Part shown: positions 1-7,515 of the stretch, one piece after another
Layout of the letters: the number at the start of each line of letters is the position of its first letter
How positions within the stretch are numbered: the first letter of the stretch is position 1
NCBI RefSeq assembly: GCF_022347745.1
Contig: NZ_JAKRGC010000010.1
Span: 1-64,000 of the forward strand
DNA: 64,000 nucleotides
From: Streptomyces sp. OfavH-34-F
Lineage (GTDB): Bacteria; Actinomycetota; Actinomycetes; Streptomycetales; Streptomycetaceae
Direction of reading: 5' to 3'
Program-made: the position numbers and the translations under genes
Notes under the pieces: generated by a model
What the model was told of the DNA's origin: nothing
Seen by the model: only the letters and a program-made list of their open reading frames with translations
Databases searched by the model: none

Positions 1-149
1 CAGCCGCACGGGCCCGCCCGCCCGGCCCGCCGCACCACCACCGCGCGGAGCTGGCCGGGCCCGGCGCGCAGATCCGGCTGCTGGACACCGCCGCCCCGGC
101 CGTGGACGCGGAGCTGACGGTGGTCTGGGAGGCGTGGAGCCGTCCTTGA
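1..149 (+). CDS. C-terminal fragment of an unidentified protein
   Basis: An open frame enters from the left edge and ends at TGA 147-149, reading about 48 codons and ending in LTVVWEAWSRP. Codon use is strongly G/C at third positions, as in neighbouring genes. The fragment is too short for a family assignment. A proline/histidine-rich stretch precedes a more conserved-looking tail (GAQIRLLDTAAPAVDAELTV). It could be the end of a transcriptional regulator or an enzyme. The start lies outside the window. Confidence 0.4.
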   Translation, partial: AARARPPGPPHHHRAELAGPGAQIRLLDTAAPAVDAELTVVWEAWSRP

Positions 150-287
150 CGAAGCCGATGCGTATACGGTGCTCGGCCCGTCGCGTGGGAAGAAGAGGCC
201 CCATGGAGGAGACTGCTGCCCGGGCCGGCGCCGCCCGGCCGGACAAGCGTCGACGACACCACAACAGACAACGACACCACACCACGC

Positions 288-800
288 GTGGAGGCTTCCG
301 TGCTGCTCGTGCTCGTCTCGGACACCCATGTGCCCCGACGCGCCAAACAGCTCCCCGGTGAACTGCTGGACGCGATGGAACGGGCGGACGTCGTCGTTCA
401 CGCCGGCGACTGGGTCGACGCGGCCACCCTCGACCTGTTCGAGCACCGCGCCCGGCGCCTGGTCGGCGTCTACGGAAACAACGACGGCCCGGAACTGCGG
501 GCCAGACTGCCGGAGGTGGCCCGCGTCCGCCTGGGAGGTTTGCGCTTCGGCGTCGTCCACGAGACGGGAGCGGCCCCGGGCCGGGAGGCGCGCTGCGCCG
601 CGCGCTACCCGGACCTGGACGTCCTGGTCTTCGGCCACAGCCACATCCCCTGGGACACCGAAGCACCGGGCGGTCTGCGCCTGCTCAATCCCGGGTCGCC
701 GACGGACCGCAGACGTCAGCCGTACTGCACCTACATGACGTGCGCAGTCGTGGACGGAGCCCTCACCGACGTCACCCTGCACCGCCTTCCCCGACGCTGA
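288..800 (+). CDS. YfcE/MJ0936-type metallophosphoesterase
   Basis: A 170-residue calcineurin-like phosphoesterase of the small YfcE/MJ0936 phosphodiesterase family. The metal-binding blocks are in order: SDTHVP (about 11-16), HAGDWV (about 38-43), GNNDG (about 63-67), VVHE (about 88-91) and FGHSHIP (about 113-119), then the family tail LLNPGSPTDRRR. Length matches the family (160-180 aa). The GTG start at 288 places the first beta strand directly before the SDTH motif. The protein is cytoplasmic with no signal or membrane segment. The in vivo substrate is unknown; relatives hydrolyse bis-p-nitrophenyl phosphate in a Mn-dependent way. It stands alone between a partial gene and a convergent hydrolase. 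Confidence 0.88.
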   Translation: MEASVLLVLVSDTHVPRRAKQLPGELLDAMERADVVVHAGDWVDAATLDLFEHRARRLVGVYGNNDGPELRARLPEVARVRLGGLRFGVVHETGAAPGREARCAARYPDLDVLVFGHSHIPWDTEAPGGLRLLNPGSPTDRRRQPYCTYMTCAVVDGALTDVTLHRLPRR

Positions 801-849
801 GCGCGAAGGTTCCGCGCGTGGCGCAAGGGGGCGGTTCCGGGCCGGACCT

Positions 850-2637
850 TCACCGCGCGGAGCGGCCCTCTCCCCGGAGCGCGGCGGTGACCGCGGCGAT
901 GAGACGGTGGTTCTCGGGCGCTCCGCCCCCGCCGCCGGGAGTGAAGCGGCGGCGGGTGTAACTGTAGGCGAGGCCGGTGGCGGGGTCCGCGAACGACTGC
1001 GCGCCGACCGCCCCGCTGTGCCCGAACGCCCGCGCGCTCAGCGACCCGTAGCGGACGCCCTGCGCTTCGAAGCCCAGCAGGAAGTGGTCCCGCTCCCCGG
1101 TGACCAGATCGACGCCCGGCGAGTGCGGGGTGGTGAACTCCGCGAGCACCTCCGGGCCGAGCAGGGGCGCACGACCGTCGACCGGGGAGATCGCCGCCGC
1201 GTACAGCTTGGCGAGGCCCCGTGCCGTGCCTACACTCGCCGAGGAGGCCGAGCCGCCCGCCCGTACGCCCCGCGTATTGGCGTACGCCACCAGGTCGGTG
1301 GGCGGATCGGCGTGCGTGTTGAAGGCCAGGGCGGTCAGACCGGCGGGCACCGGACCGGCTGCCGGTGAGGGTGCGGGCTGCGCGGGCAGGTAGCGGGGCT
1401 CCTCGGTCTCGGGGAGGCCGAGGTGGAAGTCGAGCCCGTACGGGACGCGCAGCCGTTCGGCGTAGTGCTCCTGGAGGGTGCGGCCCGTGACGCGGCGGAC
1501 GACTTCGCCGGTCAGGGCCGTGACGGTGAAGGCGTGGTACCCGTAGCCGCTGCCGGGCGCCCAAGCCGGGGGCAGGGGCGCGAGCAGCTCCGCCAGGCGC
1601 CGTTCGTCGGCCAGCTCGGCGCTGCTCAGCCCCTCGGGTGTGCCGAGGAGCCCGGCCCGGTGGGCCAGCAGGTCACGCAGCGTCAGCCCCGCCTTGCCGG
1701 CGGCGGCGAACTCGGGCCAGTCGCGGGCCACGGGCCGGTCGAGGTCCACCACGCCGTCCTGCACGAGCAGCGCCGTGACGAGGTGGGCGGCACCCTTCCC
1801 GGAGGAGTACAGGGCGAACAGGGAGTCGCCGGTGACCCCGGGACCGGTCCACAGGTCCGCGACCTGGCGCCCGTGCAGCCGTACGGCCAGCTGCGCGCTC
1901 AGCCCCGGTTCTTCGCGGGCCACCGCGGCGAGTTCCTCGCGTACGGCGGCGAACCGCGCGTCCACCGTGCCGTGCACGGATGCGGCCGACGGCGCCGTGG
2001 TCGCGGGGGAGGAGGAGATCGGTGCGTTCATCGTGGGCGTTCTCCTGCAGACCGCGGCCGGGACGCCGGCCCGGGCCGCCTCGACCTTGTGGGCGAGAGT
2101 GTCCAGCAGTTCCGCCAGCAGGCGGCGGGTGGTGGGGTCGGTGAGGTTGCCCTCCTCGTTGAACCGCTCGTGCGAGCGGAAGACGATCACCTCCGGCTTC
2201 ACGACCAGGTCTGAGTCCGTCCAGAGGAACACCTGGCGCAGCGCCAGCTGTGCTCGTACGGAGCCGAAGCTGGTCGGCGCGGCCCCCGTCAGGGCGATCG
2301 GCTTGCGCCGCAGCGGCAAGCCTTCGGTGCCGGTCCAGTCGGTGCTGACCCAGTCCAGGGCGTTCTTCAGCACGCCCGGAATCGAGTAGTTGAACTCCGG
2401 CGTGGCTATCAGCAGCGCGTCCGCGGCGGCGATGCGGGCCCGCAGTTCAGCGACGGGGGCGGGGCGCCGGTCCGGGGTGTCGAGGTCCATGTCGTACGGG
2501 GGGATGTCCCGGAGCCCCGCGTAGAGGTCGATCGCGACGCCTTCGGGGGCGATGGCCCGTGCGGCGCGCAGCAGGGCCGTGTTGTGGGAGTCGGCGCGCA
2601 GGCTGCCGGAAAGGGCGAGGACATCGATGGGGCTCAT
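850..2637 (-). CDS. NADPH-dependent FMN reductase fused in frame to a class-C-like serine hydrolase
   Basis: A single 595-codon frame. Residues 1-190 are a flavodoxin-like NADPH-dependent FMN reductase: GSLRADSHNTALL at about 10-22, ATPEFNYSIPGVLKNALDW near 80, and GAAPTSFGSVRAQLALRQV. Residues 203-595 are a beta-lactamase/EstB-type serine hydrolase with SxxK (SSGK at about 278-281), a GYGYHAF block that would carry the Tyr, and FGHSGAVG as the HxG equivalent. Start ATG 2637 has GGAG 8 nt upstream. An internal ATG at 2031 has its own GGAGA, so the hydrolase may also be made separately (393 aa). The two domains are normally separate proteins. This is either a true fusion or two cistrons that lost the stop between them. 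The gene is divergent from the TetR gene, whose operator-like repeats lie in the shared promoter. Confidence 0.8.
   Translation of the reverse strand: MSPIDVLALSGSLRADSHNTALLRAARAIAPEGVAIDLYAGLRDIPPYDMDLDTPDRRPAPVAELRARIAAADALLIATPEFNYSIPGVLKNALDWVSTDWTGTEGLPLRRKPIALTGAAPTSFGSVRAQLALRQVFLWTDSDLVVKPEVIVFRSHERFNEEGNLTDPTTRRLLAELLDTLAHKVEAARAGVPAAVCRRTPTMNAPISSSPATTAPSAASVHGTVDARFAAVREELAAVAREEPGLSAQLAVRLHGRQVADLWTGPGVTGDSLFALYSSGKGAAHLVTALLVQDGVVDLDRPVARDWPEFAAAGKAGLTLRDLLAHRAGLLGTPEGLSSAELADERRLAELLAPLPPAWAPGSGYGYHAFTVTALTGEVVRRVTGRTLQEHYAERLRVPYGLDFHLGLPETEEPRYLPAQPAPSPAAGPVPAGLTALAFNTHADPPTDLVAYANTRGVRAGGSASSASVGTARGLAKLYAAAISPVDGRAPLLGPEVLAEFTTPHSPGVDLVTGERDHFLLGFEAQGVRYGSLSARAFGHSGAVGAQSFADPATGLAYSYTRRRFTPGGGGGAPENHRLIAAVTAALRGEGRSAR
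2029..2045 (-). promoter_or_regulatory. Internal ribosome-binding site and ATG of the serine hydrolase part
   Basis: On the minus strand GGAGA (2045-2041) lies 9 nt before ATG (2031-2029), in frame with the upstream FMN reductase. It opens MNAPISSSP, the natural N-terminus of the hydrolase domain. This suggests independent initiation inside the fused frame. Confidence 0.5.
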
Positions 2638-2735
2638 GGGATCAACTCCGTTGTCTCGTTCGGGGGCAGGTGTGCCATCGGGGCAGGTGTGCCATGAGGG
2701 CCCGCGTGACGGTGGGCCGCCGCGGGAACGCCGTG

Positions 2736-2775
2736 AACTGTACCGTTCAGTTCATGTGAACTCAACTGTACAGTT
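2736..2775. promoter_or_regulatory. Candidate TetR operator cluster
   Basis: Between the divergent FMN reductase and TetR genes are three nested symmetric elements. AACTGTACAGTT (2764-2775) is a perfect 12-bp palindrome. AACTGTACCGTT (2736-2747) is the same sequence with one change, 28 bp away. AGTTCATGTGAACT (2749-2762) is a 6+6 inverted repeat between them. Spacing and location fit autoregulation plus control of the reductase. Assignment to this TetR protein is inferred from position. Confidence 0.6.
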
Positions 2776-2790
2776 CAGATCCTTGGTAGG

Positions 2791-3450
2791 ATGCGGCCGA
2801 TGAAGGACTCCACGACCAAGCGGAAGCCGTCAGGGGAGCGCGCGGCCCGCAAGCGCACCGCGATCATCGGCGCTGCCCGCGAGCAGTTCCTGCGCCACGG
2901 CTTCGGCGTCGGAATGGACCAGATCGCCACCGAGGCCGGCGTGTCGAAGGTGACGATCTACAACCACTTCGACGGCAAGGAAGACCTGTTCACGGAGGTG
3001 GTCGGCGACGCCCTGGAACAGGCCCTGGGTGATTCGGCCCGGGCGATGGACCGGCGGCTGGCGGCGGACGAGGACATCCGCGACGTGCTCGTCGCCGCGG
3101 CGCACGGCTGGGTGGAGGGGATCGCCCAGGACGAGGTGCTGGCGCTGCGCGCGCTCATCGCCGCCGAATCCCACCGCTTCCCCCAGCTGGGCCGCGCCTG
3201 GCGCGCCCAGGGACCGGACCGCTTCGCCGAACCCCTCGCCGTCGCCCTGAGACGCTGCGAGGACCTGGACATCCCCGACATGCAGGTGGCGATCCTGCAG
3301 TTCTACGCGCTGGTCCTCTACCCCCACATCGTCCACAGCGGCTACGGCGAACGCCTCGCCCCCGACCTCGCGGAACGCCTGGTGCAACGCGGCGTGGACA
3401 TGTTCCTGAGCTACTACCGCACGCCGGGTGGTGCGGGTCGAACCGGATGA
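2791..3450 (+). CDS. TetR/AcrR family transcriptional regulator
   Basis: A 219-residue one-component repressor. The N-terminal TetR helix-turn-helix spans about residues 20-65 (IIGAAREQFLRHGF, then MDQIATEAGVSKVTIYNHFDGKE, the last helix being the recognition helix). The helical C-terminal half (about 80-215) resembles AefR-like TetR C-terminal domains and would bind a ligand and dimerise. The start ATG 2791 could instead be the ATG three codons later. It is transcribed away from the FMN reductase/serine hydrolase gene, and palindromes in the shared promoter suggest it represses both. The ligand is unknown; a quinone, electrophile or beta-lactam-like compound would fit the neighbour's enzymes, but that is a guess. 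Confidence 0.9.
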   Translation: MRPMKDSTTKRKPSGERAARKRTAIIGAAREQFLRHGFGVGMDQIATEAGVSKVTIYNHFDGKEDLFTEVVGDALEQALGDSARAMDRRLAADEDIRDVLVAAAHGWVEGIAQDEVLALRALIAAESHRFPQLGRAWRAQGPDRFAEPLAVALRRCEDLDIPDMQVAILQFYALVLYPHIVHSGYGERLAPDLAERLVQRGVDMFLSYYRTPGGAGRTG

Positions 3451-3579
3451 CGGCCGGCTCACGGACCCGCCGTTGATTCCGGACCTCGCCCGCACCATCT
3501 CGCCCACGAGAAGGCGCCCGCGGGCGGGGCTTCGGTACGGTGGGACGATCTTCGGACTCGTAGGCGTGGGGGCCCAGTA

Positions 3580-4092
3580 GTGACGACCGACGTGACACCC
3601 GAACTGGCCGAGGCGATCCGGCGCGGCTACGACCAGCGCGACCGGGCGAACATGGCGCCGACGATCGCCTACTTCCAGGCGCTGCTCGCCGAGCACCCGG
3701 ACCACCCGGTCCTCGTGTTCGAGGTGGGCGGCGCCTACGACAGTGCGGGCCAGGAGGACACCGCCCGCGGCTACTACGAGCGCGCGCTCGCCCTCGGCCT
3801 CCACGGTGACGTGCTGCGCCGGTGCCTGTGCCAGTACGCGAGCACCCTGAGGTGGCTGGGCGAGCTGGACGAGTCGCTGGCAGTGCTCGACCGCGCCCGC
3901 ACGGAGTTTCCCGACTCCGACGCCGTCCGCGTCTTCCGCGCGCTCACCCTCAACGATGCGCGGCGGCCGGACGAGGCGGTGGCCGAGCTGCTCACCGTCG
4001 TCACCGGGCACGACGAGGTGACCGACCTCGGGCGCTGGTCGGTCGGGCTGCGCGGCGTGGCCCAGTGGCTCGCCGACGGCCGCCCCGAGTAG
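3580..4092 (+). CDS. Tetratricopeptide-repeat protein (TPR_5-like)
   Basis: A 170-residue cytoplasmic helical protein with about three TPR-like units: PTIAYFQALLAEHPDHPVLVFEVGGAYDSAG, DTARGYYERALALG, and the LDESLAVLDRARTEFPDSDAVRVFRALTLNDARRPDEAV region. It matches the short tetratrico-peptide family found singly in Actinobacteria. The GTG start at 3580 gives MTTDVTPELAEAIRRGYDQRD. No catalytic motif is visible, so it is likely a protein-interaction adaptor of unknown partner. It is monocistronic, with about 230 nt before the next gene. Confidence 0.75.
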   Translation: MTTDVTPELAEAIRRGYDQRDRANMAPTIAYFQALLAEHPDHPVLVFEVGGAYDSAGQEDTARGYYERALALGLHGDVLRRCLCQYASTLRWLGELDESLAVLDRARTEFPDSDAVRVFRALTLNDARRPDEAVAELLTVVTGHDEVTDLGRWSVGLRGVAQWLADGRPE

Positions 4093-4295
4093 GAAGCGGG
4101 CGCTCCCCGTCCCGGCGAGGCTCGCCAGACGGGGTACAGATGTGCGACGGTGGGCTGACAACGAGACCGACCGCCGCCCCCTCCCACGGGTGGCGGCCTT
4201 TCAGGGAGCGGGCGTTGCCCCCACCACGGGCACCCGGCCCCTGCCATCGTCGTAGCCCCCCGTAGCGGGGGTGGCTCCGCCTTTGGGCTCGACAA

Positions 4296-4309
4296 CCCCC
4301 GAAGGGGGG
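4296..4309 (+). promoter_or_regulatory. Small C5/G5 hairpin next to the ribosome-binding region of the STAS gene
   Basis: CCCCC (4296-4300), loop GAA, then a run of six G (4304-4309), 10-15 nt before ATG 4320. The G-run is the only purine-rich element that could serve as ribosome-binding site, so folding would occlude it. A second C/G-rich imperfect hairpin lies at about 4255-4274. These could be an attenuating leader or merely the terminator of the upstream TPR gene. Confidence 0.35.
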
Positions 4310-4319
4310 CGCGCCCACC

Positions 4320-4655
4320 ATGAACATCACCACCGTCATCAACGGCACGTCCGCACGCATCACCCCGCGCGGGGACATCGACGCCGACACACTCGTCCCC
4401 CTGCGGACTGCTGTGCACGCACTCCCGCCCCACGTGACCGATCTGCAATGGGACCTGCGCGGCACATTCTTCATGGACGTCACGGGCCTCCACCTCTTCG
4501 TCCCCTCATCCACGCCGGCAGGTGCCGCGAGACGCCGCATCACGGTCACCGGACTCCAGGACCAGCCGGCACGGCTCCTCCTCCTAGCCGCGGACACCCG
4601 CCCCGACGTCATCGATTTCGCCGGACTCCTGCCCGATTCACCCGCAGAGCTGTAG
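4320..4655 (+). CDS. STAS-domain anti-sigma factor antagonist
   Basis: A 111-residue single STAS domain like RsbV/SpoIIAA/BldG. Strands lead into ITPRGDIDADTLVPLRTAV, then the phosphorylation loop FFMDVTGLHLF (about 49-59). In this loop the usual DSSG is DVTG, leaving Thr as the likely phospho-acceptor. Role inferred from family: the unphosphorylated form binds an anti-sigma kinase and frees its sigma factor. It lies just upstream of a PP2C phosphatase and near a HATPase kinase, the two enzymes of a partner switch, though no sigma factor gene is in the window. ATG 4320 is chosen because the STAS fold begins at once (MNITTVINGTSARITPRG). Confidence 0.85.
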   Translation: MNITTVINGTSARITPRGDIDADTLVPLRTAVHALPPHVTDLQWDLRGTFFMDVTGLHLFVPSSTPAGAARRRITVTGLQDQPARLLLLAADTRPDVIDFAGLLPDSPAEL

Positions 4656-4844
4656 GCGACGTGGTCCGGTGACCACCCCCTCGCACACTCCGCGAACGTC
4701 CGCGCCCACCGGCTCCTCGACACCGGCATGCCGGCGGGGGCCCGAACCGCACTGAAGGAGGACGCGGTGCTCCATCTGCGGCAAGGCCGATGGGCCCGGG
4801 GACGGAGAGGTGTGAGAGTGGGCGGATGAAGTGGAGGCGGCGCC

Positions 4845-6056
4845 GTGACGGACGAGCGTGACCATGTGACCGAGCCGTGGCCGGACGAGCGGCTCCTGGA
4901 AGGACTGCTCGCCGAGGCCCACGCGAGCGTCCCCTACCGGCTGCCCGGCGTGGTGAACCGCTGCGCCCGGGCGATGGGACTGGGCAGCGCGACCACCTAC
5001 CTGGTCGACCTGCAGCAACAGGTACTGGTGCCCCTCGACGATCAGGACGCCTGGCTGCCGGTGGACGACAGCAGCGCCGGATGGGCCTACCGCACGGTTT
5101 CGGTGCGGGTGGAAGAAGACCAGAACGAACTCGTGGTCTGGGTTCCCCTGATCGACGGCGCCGAACGCCTCGGCGTACTCGGCGTGCGCCCCGGCACGAT
5201 GGACGCCGTGCGCCTGCGCCGCTGCCATCTGCTGGCTCACGCCCTCGCACTGGTGATCACGTCGAAGCGCACCTACAGCGACTGGTTCGTCTCCCGTACG
5301 CGCACGAAGAACATGCACACGCACACCGAGATGCTCCGCGCCTTCCTGCCTCCCCGCAGCATCGGCACCACCTCGGTGACCTCCGCCGGAGTCCTGGAAC
5401 CCGCCTACGAACTCGGCGGGGACGCCTTCGACCACTCCCTGACCCGCAACATCCTGCATGCGGGCATCCTCGACTCCATGGGCCACAACCTCGCCTCCGG
5501 CCTGACCACGGCCGTGGCCCTGGCGTGCTGGCGCAACGCCCGTCGCTCCGGCGCGGACCTGCCCGAGATGGTGGGCACCGTCGACCAGGAGCTCGCCCGC
5601 TGGCTGCCCGAGCAGTTCTGCACCGGCGTCGTCTGCCAGCTGAACACGGACACGGGCGTGCTGCGCTGGTGCAACTGCGGCCATCCCGCGCCTCTGCTGA
5701 TCCGCGATCAGCGCGTGGTCGACAAGGCGCTGGAACGTCCCCCGCAGCCGCCCATGGGCTTGGACTCCCTGCTCTCCACCCCCGGCACCGCGCGCCCGGT
5801 GCACGAGCAGACCCTGGAGCCCGGCGACCGGGTCCTGCTGTACACGGACGGCGTCACCGAGGCCCGCCGGGGCAGCGACGAATTCGGCCTCGGCCGGTTC
5901 ACCGACTTCATCATCCGCTCCGCGACCGCAGGGCAGCGGCCCGCCGAGATCCTGAGGCTGCTCATGCACGACATCCGCGCACACCACCACGACGAACTGA
6001 CCGACGACGCGACCATCGTCCTGATCGAATGGAAGCCCCAGACTCCCTTCCACTGA
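4845..6056 (+). CDS. GAF-like plus SpoIIE/PP2C protein phosphatase (RsbU-type)
   Basis: A 403-residue cytoplasmic phosphatase. Residues about 20-140 form a GAF-like sensor (RCARAMGLGSATTYLVDLQQQ, VWVPLIDGAERLGVLGVRPG). Residues about 180-400 form the SpoIIE-type PP2C domain with metal sites GGDAFD, ILDSMGHN, CNCGHPAP, LYTDGVTEAR and the final DDATIVLIEW. The GTG start 4845 is preceded by GGAGG (4832-4836). The predicted role is to dephosphorylate a STAS antagonist, most simply the protein encoded at 4320, and so activate a sigma factor on an unknown signal. It is convergent with the anti-sigma kinase gene at 6094, leaving only 37 nt between the stops. Confidence 0.9.
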   Translation: MTDERDHVTEPWPDERLLEGLLAEAHASVPYRLPGVVNRCARAMGLGSATTYLVDLQQQVLVPLDDQDAWLPVDDSSAGWAYRTVSVRVEEDQNELVVWVPLIDGAERLGVLGVRPGTMDAVRLRRCHLLAHALALVITSKRTYSDWFVSRTRTKNMHTHTEMLRAFLPPRSIGTTSVTSAGVLEPAYELGGDAFDHSLTRNILHAGILDSMGHNLASGLTTAVALACWRNARRSGADLPEMVGTVDQELARWLPEQFCTGVVCQLNTDTGVLRWCNCGHPAPLLIRDQRVVDKALERPPQPPMGLDSLLSTPGTARPVHEQTLEPGDRVLLYTDGVTEARRGSDEFGLGRFTDFIIRSATAGQRPAEILRLLMHDIRAHHHDELTDDATIVLIEWKPQTPFH

Positions 6057-6093
6057 GACTTCTGTCATTGCAGGCTGGGGTGCGGCGCGAGGG

Positions 6094-6582
6094 CTACCAG
6101 GCGGTGTGGCCGGCAGGGCTGCCTTCCTGGCTGTCGACCAGGGAGATGCGGACGGTCAGGCGTTTGCCGACCGGTGCGCGGTGGATCTCGAAGCTCTGGC
6201 AGACCATGAGGACGAGTTCCAGGCCGTGCCGGCCGATCCGGGCCGGGTCCGAGGGGGAAGCGGCGGGCAGTACCGCGCCGGAGTCCCACATGGTGATGCT
6301 CAGCATGGCGCCGTCGGATTCCAGGTCCAGCAGACACGGCCCCGGAGCGTACTTGCACACGTTGGTGGCCAGCTCACTGACCACCAGCTGCGCGATGTCC
6401 GCCGCACGGTCGGAGACCGGCCATCCGCGTGATGCCTCGGTCTCGGAGAGAAAGTCGCGGACGAAGCCGCGGGCATCGGCGATCGCACCGGACGTCATGT
6501 CGTACGCGGCGCTGCCGCGCATGGTGTGGCTTTCGCCGTGCCGGATCTGGTCGCCGCTGTGACAAGCCGCCTGCTGGTTCAT
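6094..6582 (-). CDS. HATPase_c_2 anti-sigma regulatory kinase (RsbW-like)
   Basis: A 162-residue GHKL ATP-binding protein of the RsbW/SpoIIAB group. The N-box VVSELATNVCKYA carries the catalytic Glu and the Mg-binding Asn. The G1 box is WDSGAVLP and the lid/G2 region is RIGRHGLELVLMVCQ. I chose ATG 6582 (MNQQAACHSG) because GGGGG lies just upstream and the fold needs nothing further; an in-frame ATG at 6648 would add 22 residues without family similarity. The likely job is to phosphorylate a STAS antagonist and/or bind a sigma factor. It is convergent with the PP2C phosphatase, which completes a partner-switching trio with the STAS gene at 4320. Confidence 0.85.
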   Translation of the reverse strand: MNQQAACHSGDQIRHGESHTMRGSAAYDMTSGAIADARGFVRDFLSETEASRGWPVSDRAADIAQLVVSELATNVCKYAPGPCLLDLESDGAMLSITMWDSGAVLPAASPSDPARIGRHGLELVLMVCQSFEIHRAPVGKRLTVRISLVDSQEGSPAGHTAW

Positions 6583-6789
6583 GAATCCCCCGTGTACCTG
6601 GCCGAATTTCGCAACCTTCCGGCCACTACCCCGACACGCGAGGTACACACCTGCTGGAGTGCGTGATCAGGGGCACGTCCATGGTCGAGGGCGGACAGAC
6701 GGACGGTTGCCGTCGGCCATCGGCGTCGAGCACGCGACAGAGCGCGGGGCGGGTTGCCCGCGAGAGGCGGCGCACCGCAGGTCGCCGGT

Positions 6790-7209
6790 TCAGGCGGAGC
6801 CGCCCTGGCGGTCCTGCCCGGCGGCTTCCACGGCGGCGAGGGCGGCGTCGAGCCGGCGGGTGGCTTCCTGGGCCACGGGCGCGAGGGCGTCGAGGCCGGT
6901 GAGGGAGACCATGGCGTTGGGGTCGAAGGCCTGCACGACCACCTCGTCGCCATCGGCTCGCACGACGACGTTGCAGGGCAGGAGCAGCCCGATGGAACGG
7001 TCGACCTCCAGCGCCCGGTGGGCCAGGGAAGGGTTGCAGGCGCCCAGGATCAGGTAGGGCTCCATGTCGTGATCGAGCTTCGCCTTCAGGGTCGCCTGTA
7101 CGTCGATCTCGGTCAGCACGCCGAAACCCTGGTCGGCCAAGGCGCTGCGGACCTCCTGCTGGACCCGGTCGAACGGTCCCTCGACGGTCACGGTGCGGTC
7201 GTAGGGCAT
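6790..7209 (-). CDS. DUF302 domain protein
   Basis: A 139-residue protein of the DUF302 family. Visible hallmarks are FDRVQQEVRSALADQGFGVLTEIDVQATLKAKL at residues 13-45, the ILGACNPSLAHRALE block, and the IGLLLPCNVVVR strand with FDPNAM. These are conserved across DUF302 proteins, which form dimeric alpha/beta domains of unproven biochemical function. There is no signal peptide or membrane segment. ATG 7209 follows a good GGAGG-type ribosome site. The gene has no operon partner: a long hairpin isolates it from the FG-GAP gene upstream. Confidence 0.85.
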   Translation of the reverse strand: MPYDRTVTVEGPFDRVQQEVRSALADQGFGVLTEIDVQATLKAKLDHDMEPYLILGACNPSLAHRALEVDRSIGLLLPCNVVVRADGDEVVVQAFDPNAMVSLTGLDALAPVAQEATRRLDAALAAVEAAGQDRQGGSA

Positions 7210-7401
7210 CAGGGCGCCTCCTCCGTCTCCTGCCGCGCGTGATCGAGTCCGGCGGTCCCGGCACCGCGACAGTCACCACTTCCTGCACGTACCCCCGGAG
7301 GGTAAGCCTCGCCGCAACCTCAGCCCGGCATTGACCAGGCCGCGACGAGCGGAATCCCTGATGAAGGAGGTGCGCCCTTCGGCGGCTCGGGAAGTCCGAG
7401 A

Positions 7402-7448
7402 CGGACGAACCGTGTCGCGGCAGCCCTCGCCGCGACACGGTTCGTCCG
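7402..7448 (-). terminator. 19-bp perfect hairpin downstream of the FG-GAP gene
   Basis: The left arm 7402-7420 and right arm 7430-7448 are perfect reverse complements around a 9-nt loop. There is no T-run, as is usual in Streptomyces. It lies between the FG-GAP gene and DUF302, both on the minus strand, so it would end the FG-GAP transcript. Confidence 0.7.
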
Positions 7449-7458
7449 AGGCACAGCG

Positions 7459-7500
7459 CGGGGTGGTGCCGTTACGTGGCCGAGGCCCGGCACCACCCCG
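7459..7500 (-). terminator. Second hairpin (12-13 bp) immediately after the FG-GAP stop
   Basis: Arms CGGGGTGGTGCC (7459-7470) and GGCACCACCCCG (7489-7500) pair perfectly around 18 nt. Together with the 7402-7448 hairpin it forms a tandem terminator. Apart from these two structures the 7210-7515 gap holds nothing else that I can recognise. Confidence 0.6.
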
Positions 7501-7515
7501 CTATCGGCAGGTACG

